Shown: in pieces, positions 56,973-64,000 of the stretch
Numbering within the stretch: the stretch's first letter is position 1
How the letters are laid out: each line of letters starts with the position of its first letter
Assembly: GCF_947498515.1 (NCBI RefSeq)
Contig: NZ_CANMKO010000001.1
Location: forward strand, 310,001 to 374,000
Source: an uncultured Pelagimonas sp.
GTDB taxonomy: Bacteria > Pseudomonadota > Alphaproteobacteria > Rhodobacterales > Rhodobacteraceae
Direction of reading: 5' to 3'
DNA length: 64,000 bases
Notes under the pieces: generated by a model
Told to the model about the DNA's origin: nothing
The model's database searches: none
What the model saw: only the letters and a program-made list of their open reading frames with translations
Position numbers and translations under genes: made by a program

Positions 56973-58361
56973 TTAGCTGTGGATCGCACCGTGGCCACAG
57001 GCCATTGCCGCCTCGCGGACTGCTTCGGAGAAGGTTGGGTGCGCGTGGCAGGTCAAGGCAACATCCTCGGCCGATGCACCAAATTCCATCGCGACACAGA
57101 TCTCGTGAATGAGATCACCAGCGCCGGGGCCAATGATGTGGCAGCCCAGAACGCGGTCGGTTTCTTTGTCCGCAAGCAATTTGACGAAACCGTCGCCTTG
57201 GAAAACGGCCTTGGCGCGGGCGTTGGCCATAAAGGAGAATTTGCCGACCTTATAGGCGCGACCTTCTTCTTTAAGCTGGTCTTCGGTTTTGCCAACCGAG
57301 GCGACTTCGGGTGCGGTATAGATCACACCGGGGATCACGTCATAGTTCACATGACCATGTTTGCCGGCGATGACTTCGGCGGCTGCAACGCCTTCGTCTT
57401 CGGCTTTGTGGGCCAACATTGGGCCGTCAATCGCATCGCCAATGGCGTAGATGCCGGGCACGGTGGTGCGCCACTGATTGTCGGTTTTAATCTGACCGCG
57501 TGGGCTGATCTCAACACCCAGCGCCTCAAGACCCAAGCCATCTGTGAACGGCTTGCGGCCGGTTGCGACCAATACGGTGTCGGCGTCAATGGTGTGCTCG
57601 CTGTCATCTTTGCGCAACTTATAGGTCAGCTTGGCCTTGGTTTTTGTGGTCTCAACCTTCTGAACCGCAGCACCCATGGTGAACTTGATGCCCTGCTTTT
57701 TCAGCAGTTTCTGGAAGTTGCGCTGCACCTCGGCGTCCATGCCAGGGGTCACAACGTCAAGGAATTCAATGACCTGCACCTCAGAGCCCAGACGCGCATA
57801 GACCGAACCCAGCTCAAGCCCAATGACGCCCGCGCCAATAACAGCCAGCTTCTTGGGGATCTTTTTCAGATCAAGCGCGCCGGTCGAGCTTACAACGATA
57901 TTCTCGTCGATCTCAACGCCGGGGATGCTCGATGGTTCAGAGCCGGACGCGATGATGATGTTCTTGGCCTCATGGACCTCATCACCGACCTGAACCTTGC
58001 CCGCAGCAGGGATCGAACCCCAGCCTTTGAGCCAGTCGATCTTGTTCTTTTTGAACAGGAATTCGATGCCTTTGGTGTTCTGACCAACAACGTCGGATTT
58101 ATAGGTTTTCATCTGGTCCCAATCGACCGATGGCGACTTGCCCTTGAGGCCCATGGTGGCAAAGTTATGCTCGGCCTCATGAAGTTGATGCGTGGCATGC
58201 AAAAGCGCCTTGGACGGGATACACCCGACGTTCAGGCACGTACCACCAAGGGTTTCGCGCCCCTCGACACAGGCGGTTTTCAGACCCAGCTGCGCACAGC
58301 GAATAGCGGCGACATAGCCGCCAGGGCCCGCACCGATTACGATCACGTCATAATTGGCCAT
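56973..58361 (-). CDS. lpdA: Dihydrolipoyl dehydrogenase
   Basis: The 462-residue flavoprotein E3 of 2-oxoacid dehydrogenase complexes, which reoxidises dihydrolipoamide with NAD. FAD motif [14 protein letters not shown], redox-active disulfide C42-C47 in [16 protein letters not shown] motif [22 protein letters not shown] motif 2 [20 protein letters not shown], cited in part, and the catalytic His-Glu pair in CHAHPTFSE. It ends the sucA-odhB operon, separated from it by three unexpected genes. Confidence 0.95.
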   Translation of the reverse strand: MANYDVIVIGAGPGGYVAAIRCAQLGLKTACVEGRETLGGTCLNVGCIPSKALLHATHQLHEAEHNFATMGLKGKSPSVDWDQMKTYKSDVVGQNTKGIEFLFKKNKIDWLKGWGSIPAAGKVQVGDEVHEAKNIIIASGSEPSSIPGVEIDENIVVSSTGALDLKKIPKKLAVIGAGVIGLELGSVYARLGSEVQVIEFLDVVTPGMDAEVQRNFQKLLKKQGIKFTMGAAVQKVETTKTKAKLTYKLRKDDSEHTIDADTVLVATGRKPFTDGLGLEALGVEISPRGQIKTDNQWRTTVPGIYAIGDAIDGPMLAHKAEDEGVAAAEVIAGKHGHVNYDVIPGVIYTAPEVASVGKTEDQLKEEGRAYKVGKFSFMANARAKAVFQGDGFVKLLADKETDRVLGCHIIGPGAGDLIHEICVAMEFGASAEDVALTCHAHPTFSEAVREAAMACGHGAIHS

Positions 58362-58420
58362 ATCAGTCTCCTATCGAATTTGGCCGATGCTCAGACCGCT
58401 AGGGCCCGGGCAATCGCATC

Positions 58421-58810
58421 TCATATAAGTGCCAATACCAAGATTGACACAGTTGCACCGAACCCCACGAACCAGATTATCGTCCGCCACGGGGTTAAAC
58501 CCCAGAAGTAGGCGGGCAGATAGGCCACGCGGGACAAAAGAAACAGCAAGGCAAGCGCCCCGGTCAGGGTTGTCGCCTTGTCAGAATAGGTGATCACCAT
58601 CACGGCAATCGCAAAGAGGATAAGCGCCTCAAAATGGTTGTTCATGGCGCGCTGTAACCGGCCAGCTTTGCCAGAAATCTGGCGTGGCTCATCGCGTGCA
58701 CCCATCGTATAACGGGTTCCAACCTGTAGATTGGCCGCCAACGCATAAAGTGCAAAATGCACAACCTGCCAAAGCGCGGCCAGCGTCAGATATGTCAACT
58801 CGGCGGTCAT
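58421..58810 (-). CDS. MAPEG-family membrane protein
   Basis: A 129-residue protein with four membrane helices and the MAPEG pattern: RMTAELTYLTLAALWQVVHF at the N-terminus, GRLQRAMNNHFEALILFAIA (the conserved RxxxNxxE loop) and SRVAYLPAYFWGLTPWRTII. MAPEG proteins include glutathione-dependent membrane enzymes, but bacterial members of this type are uncharacterised. The ATG overlaps the stop of the glycosyltransferase gene (ATGA). It sits between that gene and lpd. Confidence 0.9.
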   Translation of the reverse strand: MTAELTYLTLAALWQVVHFALYALAANLQVGTRYTMGARDEPRQISGKAGRLQRAMNNHFEALILFAIAVMVITYSDKATTLTGALALLFLLSRVAYLPAYFWGLTPWRTIIWFVGFGATVSILVLALI

Positions 58811-59793
58811 ACGGCCTGCTCCCGTGACCAAGCGGCGCGGCGTTCCGGCGTTAAAACCGCGGCGCGTTTGGCCGAAAACCACTCCTGACAGGCGCGCTCG
58901 GCTTGGGCGACCTTTGGGTCGGAGCGCAATTCGGCGAGCTTGGCCTTTATGCCGGGCACATGCGGCTGCATAAGCGGGTTTTCAACATCGTTGCGGTTGG
59001 CCTGTTCGTGCCAATGAGAGCCAAGGTGATATTTGGTGTCATCGGCTCCGTTCTTACCCTGACCATCGCCGCGATGGTTCTTCATCAAGAACAGGTCTTC
59101 AGATCGAACCGCATAGTGAAAAATGAACGCATCCTTGACATTGCAAGCCATGCCAAGCGGGCGATAGCGCGCCGATTTTGGCTGAAAAAGTGTGCCATTG
59201 CGAAGCTTCCGCCCGTCAGGGCGGGTGACTTTCGGCGCGTCAATCAGCGGCTCAAGCGGATTGTGGTCCGTCGCGCGGGCAAAACTGGCAACTTTAAACA
59301 GGCTTTTGAATTTGGTGACACCGGGATTGGTGTCCGGCTCTGACATGGTATTGCGCTCTGTCACCAGATCGCCGGGAACCCAGTCGCGCACCCCACCATC
59401 GCCGAAATTGATCCACGGGATCGCGACAACATCGGCCTTGTGATTGCGTTTCAAAAGCTTGCCCAAGGTCCATTCCGGGAAGAACAAGAATTCATCACTA
59501 TCGATATGCAAAAGATGCGTGATCCCCTCGTCCCGACAGAGCCGCAACACATGATCCATCCCCGCGTCTTGGGGTGGTCGCCCCTCGGGCACTTCTTGTT
59601 GGATATGAGTCACAAGGCCCATCTCTGCGAGGCGGTCCAAAAGGGCTGGCGACCCATCGGTGCAATCATTGGTCACCACAATGACGCGATCAAACCCCAT
59701 CCCCAAATGATACGCCAGCCACTCCAAGACAAAGATTCCTTCGTCTTTCATACAGGCCGTCAGGGCGGTTTTTGGCGTAAAAGTGGGGTTCAT
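58807..59793 (-). CDS. Glycosyltransferase family 2-like protein
   Basis: A 328-residue cytoplasmic glycosyltransferase of the GT2-like (Glyco_tranf_2_4) group: TALTACMKDEGIFVLEWLAY, then VIVVTNDCTDGSPALLDRLA for the N-terminal Rossmann part, and HLLHIDSDEFLFFP with the DxD metal-binding motif. Such genes in Rhodobacterales act on cell-surface polysaccharide, but the acceptor is unknown. It lies 37 bp after the small zinc-ribbon gene in the sucA-odhB transcript and overlaps the MAPEG gene. The start MNPTFTPKT was chosen over an upstream GTG. Confidence 0.87.
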   Translation of the reverse strand: MNPTFTPKTALTACMKDEGIFVLEWLAYHLGMGFDRVIVVTNDCTDGSPALLDRLAEMGLVTHIQQEVPEGRPPQDAGMDHVLRLCRDEGITHLLHIDSDEFLFFPEWTLGKLLKRNHKADVVAIPWINFGDGGVRDWVPGDLVTERNTMSEPDTNPGVTKFKSLFKVASFARATDHNPLEPLIDAPKVTRPDGRKLRNGTLFQPKSARYRPLGMACNVKDAFIFHYAVRSEDLFLMKNHRGDGQGKNGADDTKYHLGSHWHEQANRNDVENPLMQPHVPGIKAKLAELRSDPKVAQAERACQEWFSAKRAAVLTPERRAAWSREQAV

Positions 59794-59830
59794 GGTGGGC
59801 ACTTGACCTAGCTTGCCGGGCGAAAATGGA

Positions 59831-60043
59831 TTAGCGGCGGCTCAGAACTGTACCGTCCTGCGGGCAGAAAACATCGGTTTTGCCATCTGCTATTTGGGAT
59901 TGAAATGGGCCAGCCTGACGCAATTTGATATAGGCGGGCCCGTCTCCGGGTTTTCGTTGGCGTCCAAGTCCAACAACCCACGTCACCTCACCAGAAAGCC
60001 CACAATGGGGACAAGTGAGGTGTCGCGGATCGAGGTAGGCCAA
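59831..60043 (-). CDS. Small zinc-ribbon protein
   Basis: A 70-residue protein with CPHCGLSG at residues 11-18 and FCPQDG at 59-64, suggesting a zinc ribbon. Its start is a TTG immediately after the odhB TAA (TAATTG), so it is made by translational reinitiation. No function recognised. Similar small proteins often follow odhB in this order of bacteria; frame conservation would confirm it. Confidence 0.62.
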   Translation of the reverse strand: MAYLDPRHLTCPHCGLSGEVTWVVGLGRQRKPGDGPAYIKLRQAGPFQSQIADGKTDVFCPQDGTVLSRR

Positions 60044-61528
60044 TTACAGGTCCATCAAAAGACGACGGGGATCTTCAAGCGCTTCTTTAACGCGCACAAG
60101 GAAGGTCACAGCGCCTTTGCCGTCAACGATACGGTGGTCGTAGGACAGCGCCAGATACATCATCGGACGGATGACGATTTCGCCGTTAACCACCATGGGG
60201 CGGTCCTGGATTTTGTGCATGCCAAGGATGCCGGACTGTGGTGGGTTCAGGATCGGCGAGGACATCAGCGAGCCGTAAACACCGCCGTTGGACAGGGTAA
60301 AGGTGCCGCCCTGCATTTCGGCCATCGACAATTTGCCGTCACGGGCGCGTTTGCCTTTTTCAGAGATCGCTTTTTCGATCTCGGCAAAGCTCATGCTATC
60401 GGCGTCGCGGATGACCGGAACAACCAGACCGGTTGGCGTACCAGCGGCCACACCCATGTGAACAAAGTTCTTGTACACGATGTCGGTGCCGTCGATTTCG
60501 GCGTTCACTTCGGGCACTTCTTTGAGCGCGTGGCAGCAAGCCTTGGTGAAGAAGGACATGAAGCCCAAACGCACGCCGTGCTTTTTCTCGAACTGGTCTT
60601 TGTACTGGCTGCGCAGCGCCATCACTTCACCCATGTCCACCTCGTTATAAGTGGTGAGCATGGCGGCGGTGTTCTGGCTGTCCTTCAGACGGCGGGCGAT
60701 GGTTTGACGCAGACGGGTCATTTTTACCCGCTCTTCACGCGCCGCATCGTCGGCAGGAACCGGAGCACGCGGAGCAGCGGCGGCCGCAGGGGCCGGAGCG
60801 GCAGAAGCGGCGGCAACGGCGGCGGCGACATCGGCCTTGGTGGCACGACCATCACGGCCTGTGCCGGTGACGGCGTCACGCGAAATCCCGGCTTCGGCCA
60901 TGGCTTTCTCGGCGGCGGGGCCGTCCTTGATGTCCTGACCACCTGCTGGAGCTGCGGCCGGGGCGGCGGCTGGCGCAGCTGCGGCGGCACCTGCACCGGC
61001 AGAAATCACCGCCAGTTTAGCAGTTGCATCAACGGTTGCCCCTTCGGCAGCGGTAATTTCAGCCAAAACACCAGCGGCAGGCGCAGGCACTTCGACGGAG
61101 ACCTTATCGGTTTCCAGCTCGCAGAGCATTTCGTCTTGGGCAACGGTGTCGCCAACTTTTTTGAACCATGTCGAAACGGTTGCTTCGGTGACGGATTCGC
61201 CAAGTGTTGGCACCATCACGTCAACATTGGCCGCAGCAGCAGGGGCCGCCGCAGCAGCCGGAGCCGCCGCTGGGGCAGGGGCCGCAGCGCCCGCACCTTC
61301 GGAAATGTTGGCCAGCAGGGCATCAACCCCAACGGTTTCACCTTCGGCGGCAACGATATCGGCCAGAGTGCCAGCAACGGGCGAGGGAACCTCAACCGTG
61401 ACTTTGTCGGTTTCAAGCTCGCAGAGCATTTCGTCGACAGCAACGGCATCGCCGGGTTTCTTGAACCAGGTCGCCACAGTGGCTTCGGTAACGGATTCAC
61501 CCAATGTGGGAACGCGCACTTCGGTCAT
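60044..61528 (-). CDS. odhB: 2-oxoglutarate dehydrogenase E2 (dihydrolipoyl succinyltransferase), two lipoyl domains
   Basis: A 494-residue E2 enzyme of the TCA cycle. It has two lipoyl domains exactly 100 residues apart, with lipoylated lysines K42 ([11 protein letters not shown]) and K142 ([11 protein letters not shown]), separated by Ala/Pro-rich linkers. A peripheral subunit-binding domain ([20 protein letters not shown]) follows, then the acyltransferase domain with the catalytic [16 protein letters not shown]. Most OdhB/SucB proteins have one lipoyl domain; two are found in some alphaproteobacteria. It starts four bases after the sucA stop. Confidence 0.94.
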   Translation of the reverse strand: MTEVRVPTLGESVTEATVATWFKKPGDAVAVDEMLCELETDKVTVEVPSPVAGTLADIVAAEGETVGVDALLANISEGAGAAAPAPAAAPAAAAAPAAAANVDVMVPTLGESVTEATVSTWFKKVGDTVAQDEMLCELETDKVSVEVPAPAAGVLAEITAAEGATVDATAKLAVISAGAGAAAAAPAAAPAAAPAGGQDIKDGPAAEKAMAEAGISRDAVTGTGRDGRATKADVAAAVAAASAAPAPAAAAAPRAPVPADDAAREERVKMTRLRQTIARRLKDSQNTAAMLTTYNEVDMGEVMALRSQYKDQFEKKHGVRLGFMSFFTKACCHALKEVPEVNAEIDGTDIVYKNFVHMGVAAGTPTGLVVPVIRDADSMSFAEIEKAISEKGKRARDGKLSMAEMQGGTFTLSNGGVYGSLMSSPILNPPQSGILGMHKIQDRPMVVNGEIVIRPMMYLALSYDHRIVDGKGAVTFLVRVKEALEDPRRLLMDL

Positions 61529-61531
61529 GTC

Positions 61532-64000
61532 TTAGTTTCCTTCGATGGTCAGCGCTTCGTTTACGAGCGCGGCTTGCTGTGCTTTGTGGATAGATGCCAG
61601 ACCAGTGGCCGGCGATGCAGATGTGGCGCGGCCTACGTAGCGAGGGCGCAGAGAAGAGGCTTTGATCCGGCCCAGAACCCATTCGATATTGGGTTCAATG
61701 AACGACCAAGCACCTTGGTTTTTGGGCTCTTCCTGACACCAGATCATCTCCGCTTGTGGGAAGCGTTCCAGCTCTTTCACCAGCGCGAGGGCCGGGAATG
61801 GATAGAACTGTTCGATCCGCAGCAGGTAGATGTCGTCGATCCCACGGGCGTCACGTTCTTCGAGCAGGTCATAGTAAACCTTGCCCGAGCACATAACGAC
61901 GCGCTTGATCTTTTCATCCTTGACCAACTTGGTGTCGGATTGACCCTTTTCGGCATCGTCCCAAAGAACGCGGTGGAAGGACGACCCTTCGGTGAAATCT
62001 TCGATCGCCGAGGTACACATTTTGTGACGCAGGAGCGATTTTGGGGTCACCATGATGAGCGGTTTGCGGAACGAGCGGTGCAGCTGGCGACGCAGAATGT
62101 GGAAGTAGTTCGCAGGTGTCGAACAATTCGCCACGATCCAGTTGTCCTGACCACACATCTGCAAGAAGCGTTCCAGGCGGGCCGAGCTGTGCTCAGGGCC
62201 TTGGCCCTCAAAGCCATGTGGCAGCAGGCAAACAAGCCCGGACATCCGCAACCATTTGCTTTCACCAGAGCTGATGAACTGGTCAAACATGATCTGCGCA
62301 CCGTTGGCAAAGTCACCAAACTGGGCTTCCCAAAGGGTCAGCGCATTTGGTTCCGCCAAGGAGTAGCCATATTCAAAGCCCAAAACCGCATATTCGGACA
62401 GAGCCGAGTCGATGACCTCATAACGGGCCTGACCTTCGCGGATGTTGTTGAGCGGATAGTAACGCTCTTCGGTTTCTTGGTTCACAAGGCCCGAATGACG
62501 TTGGCTAAAGGTGCCGCGGGTCGAATCCTGACCGGCAAGGCGGATCGGATACCCTTCGAGTTGCAACGAGCCAAAGGCCATCGCTTCGCCAGTAGCCCAG
62601 TCAAACCCTTTGCCGCTATCAAACATTTTGGCACGGGTGTCCAAAAGGCGCCCAACGGTTTTGTGCAAGGGGAACCCATCCGGCGCGCGGGTCAGCGCAG
62701 TGCCGATATCTTTGGCAGCCTCCGAGGAGATCGCGGTTTTGCCGCGCTGGTAATCACCCTCTTTGATCTTGTCCAAATGGCTCCAACGGCCGTCAAGCCA
62801 ATCGGCTTTGTTGGGCTTAAAGACTTTGCCGGCCTCGAACTCTTCGTTCAGACGCGCCTGGAAGGCGGCCTTCATGTCTTCGATCTCACCCTCTGGGATA
62901 AGGCCATCTTTGACCAGACGTTCCGTATAGAGCGACAGGGTGGTTTTGTGACTCTTGATCTGCTTGTACATGATCGGGTTGGTGAACATGGGCTCATCGC
63001 CCTCGTTGTGACCAAAACGACGGTAGCAGAAAATGTCGATGACAACGTCTTTGTGGAACTTCTGACGGAACTCGGTGGCCACTTTGGCGGCATGAACAAC
63101 CGCCTCTGGGTCATCGCCGTTCACGTGGAAGATCGGTGCTTCAACCACCAGTGCGTTATCGGTTGGATAGGGGCTGGAGCGACTAAAGTGTGGTGCCGTG
63201 GTGAACCCGATTTGGTTGTTCACAACGATATGCATGGTGCCGCCGGTTTTGTGACCGCGCAGACCCGACAGGGCAAAACACTCTGCCACAACACCCTGAC
63301 CGGCAAAGGCCGCGTCGCCGTGCAACAGGATCGGCATCACGCTGGTGCGTTCCGCATCGCCAAGCTGGTCTTGCTTGGCACGTACCTTACCAAGCACAAC
63401 CGGGTTCACCGCCTCAAGGTGTGAGGGGTTCGCGGTTAGCGACAGGTGCACATTGTTGCCGTCAAATTCACGGTCGCTTGACGCGCCGAGGTGGTATTTC
63501 ACATCGCCCGAACCATCAACATCATCGGGCTTAAAGCTGCCACCTTGGAATTCGTTGAAAATCGCCTTGTAGGGTTTCGCCATCACATTGGCGAGAACCG
63601 ACAAACGACCGCGGTGGGGCATGCCGATCACGATGTCTTTAACGCCAAGGTTGCCGCCGCGCTTAATGATTTGCTCCATCGCCGGGATGAGGCTTTCGCC
63701 GCCATCAAGACCAAAGCGTTTGGTGCCCATGTATTTGACGTGCAGGAATTTTTCGAAACCTTCGGCTTCGACCATCTTGTTCAGAATGGCCTTGCGCCCT
63801 TCGCGGGTGAACTGGATTTCCTTGCCAAACCCTTCGATCCGCTCCTTAAGCCAAGCGGCCTGTTCGGGATCAGAGATGTGCATGTATTGAAGCGCGAAGG
63901 TGCCGCAATAGGTGCGTTTCACGATCTCAACGATCTGGCGCATCGAGGCGATTTGAAGGCCCAAAACGTTGTCGATAAAGATCGGGCGATCCATGTCGGC
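61532..64000 (-). CDS. sucA: 2-oxoglutarate dehydrogenase E1 (5' end outside window)
   Basis: The thiamine-diphosphate E1 enzyme of the 2-oxoglutarate dehydrogenase complex. About 822 of roughly 980 codons are visible; the frame is open to the right edge, so the start lies outside. Seen: GMPHRGRLSVLANVMAKPYK, the E1 motif FCYRRFGHNEGDEPMFTNPI with the TPP/Mg region, and the C-terminal GRATSASPATGLASIHKAQQ. It heads the odhB-...-lpd operon. The apparent ATG at 63994 is internal. Confidence 0.94.
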   Translation of the reverse strand, partial: ADMDRPIFIDNVLGLQIASMRQIVEIVKRTYCGTFALQYMHISDPEQAAWLKERIEGFGKEIQFTREGRKAILNKMVEAEGFEKFLHVKYMGTKRFGLDGGESLIPAMEQIIKRGGNLGVKDIVIGMPHRGRLSVLANVMAKPYKAIFNEFQGGSFKPDDVDGSGDVKYHLGASSDREFDGNNVHLSLTANPSHLEAVNPVVLGKVRAKQDQLGDAERTSVMPILLHGDAAFAGQGVVAECFALSGLRGHKTGGTMHIVVNNQIGFTTAPHFSRSSPYPTDNALVVEAPIFHVNGDDPEAVVHAAKVATEFRQKFHKDVVIDIFCYRRFGHNEGDEPMFTNPIMYKQIKSHKTTLSLYTERLVKDGLIPEGEIEDMKAAFQARLNEEFEAGKVFKPNKADWLDGRWSHLDKIKEGDYQRGKTAISSEAAKDIGTALTRAPDGFPLHKTVGRLLDTRAKMFDSGKGFDWATGEAMAFGSLQLEGYPIRLAGQDSTRGTFSQRHSGLVNQETEERYYPLNNIREGQARYEVIDSALSEYAVLGFEYGYSLAEPNALTLWEAQFGDFANGAQIMFDQFISSGESKWLRMSGLVCLLPHGFEGQGPEHSSARLERFLQMCGQDNWIVANCSTPANYFHILRRQLHRSFRKPLIMVTPKSLLRHKMCTSAIEDFTEGSSFHRVLWDDAEKGQSDTKLVKDEKIKRVVMCSGKVYYDLLEERDARGIDDIYLLRIEQFYPFPALALVKELERFPQAEMIWCQEEPKNQGAWSFIEPNIEWVLGRIKASSLRPRYVGRATSASPATGLASIHKAQQAALVNEALTIEGN

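Noticed and set aside
56958-58511. A 517-codon plus-strand frame opposite lpd
   Set aside because: Antisense shadow of lpdA, which has all catalytic motifs; no ribosome-binding site.
59813-63424. A very long open frame (1203 codons) on the plus strand opposite odhB and sucA
   Set aside because: It mirrors two unmistakable central-metabolism genes and its protein is rich in His, Arg, Gly and Phe as expected for an antisense frame of GC-rich codons; no domain was recognisable.

Overview
This 64 kb window is an ordinary-looking stretch of alphaproteobacterial chromosome, most likely from the roseobacter group (Rhodobacterales). The clues are gene content and order: a divergent tpa/tauABC taurine locus, a glycine-betaine demethylation cluster with two FAD/GcvT fusion enzymes, a plant-type glutamate-cysteine ligase, ftsE-ftsX-plsC, and sucA-sucB-lpd with insertions. 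No rRNA, tRNA, CRISPR array, transposase or phage module was seen. Both window edges cut genes: an M16 peptidase on the left and sucA on the right.

Layout. 0-8 kb: M16 peptidase pair, dapA, lytic transglycosylase, a DMT exporter, and the two halves of MnmC as separate divergent genes. 7.5-17 kb: MaoC hydratase, HAD phosphatase, OmpA-family protein, ubiA/rsmE head to head, YHS protein, gshA and two DUF805 membrane proteins. 17-20.3 kb: a gamma-glutamyltransferase-like gene, then three copies of a structured repeat, then an RsbW/RsbV-type partner-switch pair. 20.3-24.7 kb: thiolase, a guanidine-II (mini-ykkC) riboswitch driving a SugE/Gdx exporter plus an isochorismatase-like hydrolase, an XRE-cupin regulator behind two matched palindromes, and an RTX-tailed GH114-like protein. 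24.8-31.8 kb: glycine betaine to glycine pathway (two dimethylglycine/sarcosine dehydrogenase-like fusions, a betaine-homocysteine methyltransferase-like enzyme, a GlxA/GbdR-type regulator). 31.9-37.6 kb: DUF3995, rarD, rluA-type gene, aldehyde dehydrogenase, 1-Cys peroxiredoxin, xth. 37.6-43.3 kb: a predicted Zur-controlled zinc locus (His-rich ZrgA/DUF2796, ABC ATPase and permease, two DUF3299 proteins), then AMP nucleosidase. 43.4-50.5 kb: HU, dienelactone hydrolase, GNAT, taurine genes. 50.5-54.5 kb: MJ0042 zinc-ribbon protein divergent from ftsE-ftsX-plsC-PPOX. 54.6-56.8 kb: a hypothetical gene and a compact R-body (RebB) locus. 56.9-64 kb: lpd, MAPEG, glycosyltransferase, zinc-ribbon protein, odhB and sucA, all on the minus strand.

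The most notable items are: (1) three copies of an ~80 bp element at 18880-19370 whose 12-bp stem covaries at four positions, and whose two remaining imperfections become G-U wobbles only on the minus strand, suggesting a tandem structured-RNA family with a C-rich loop; (2) a six-gene R-body locus with four RebB paralogues; (3) the guanidine-II riboswitch followed by gdx and a co-operonic amidohydrolase; (4) the Zur/Zrg zinc locus with a candidate 37-codon leader ORF. All calls were made by eye; no database or folding program was run.
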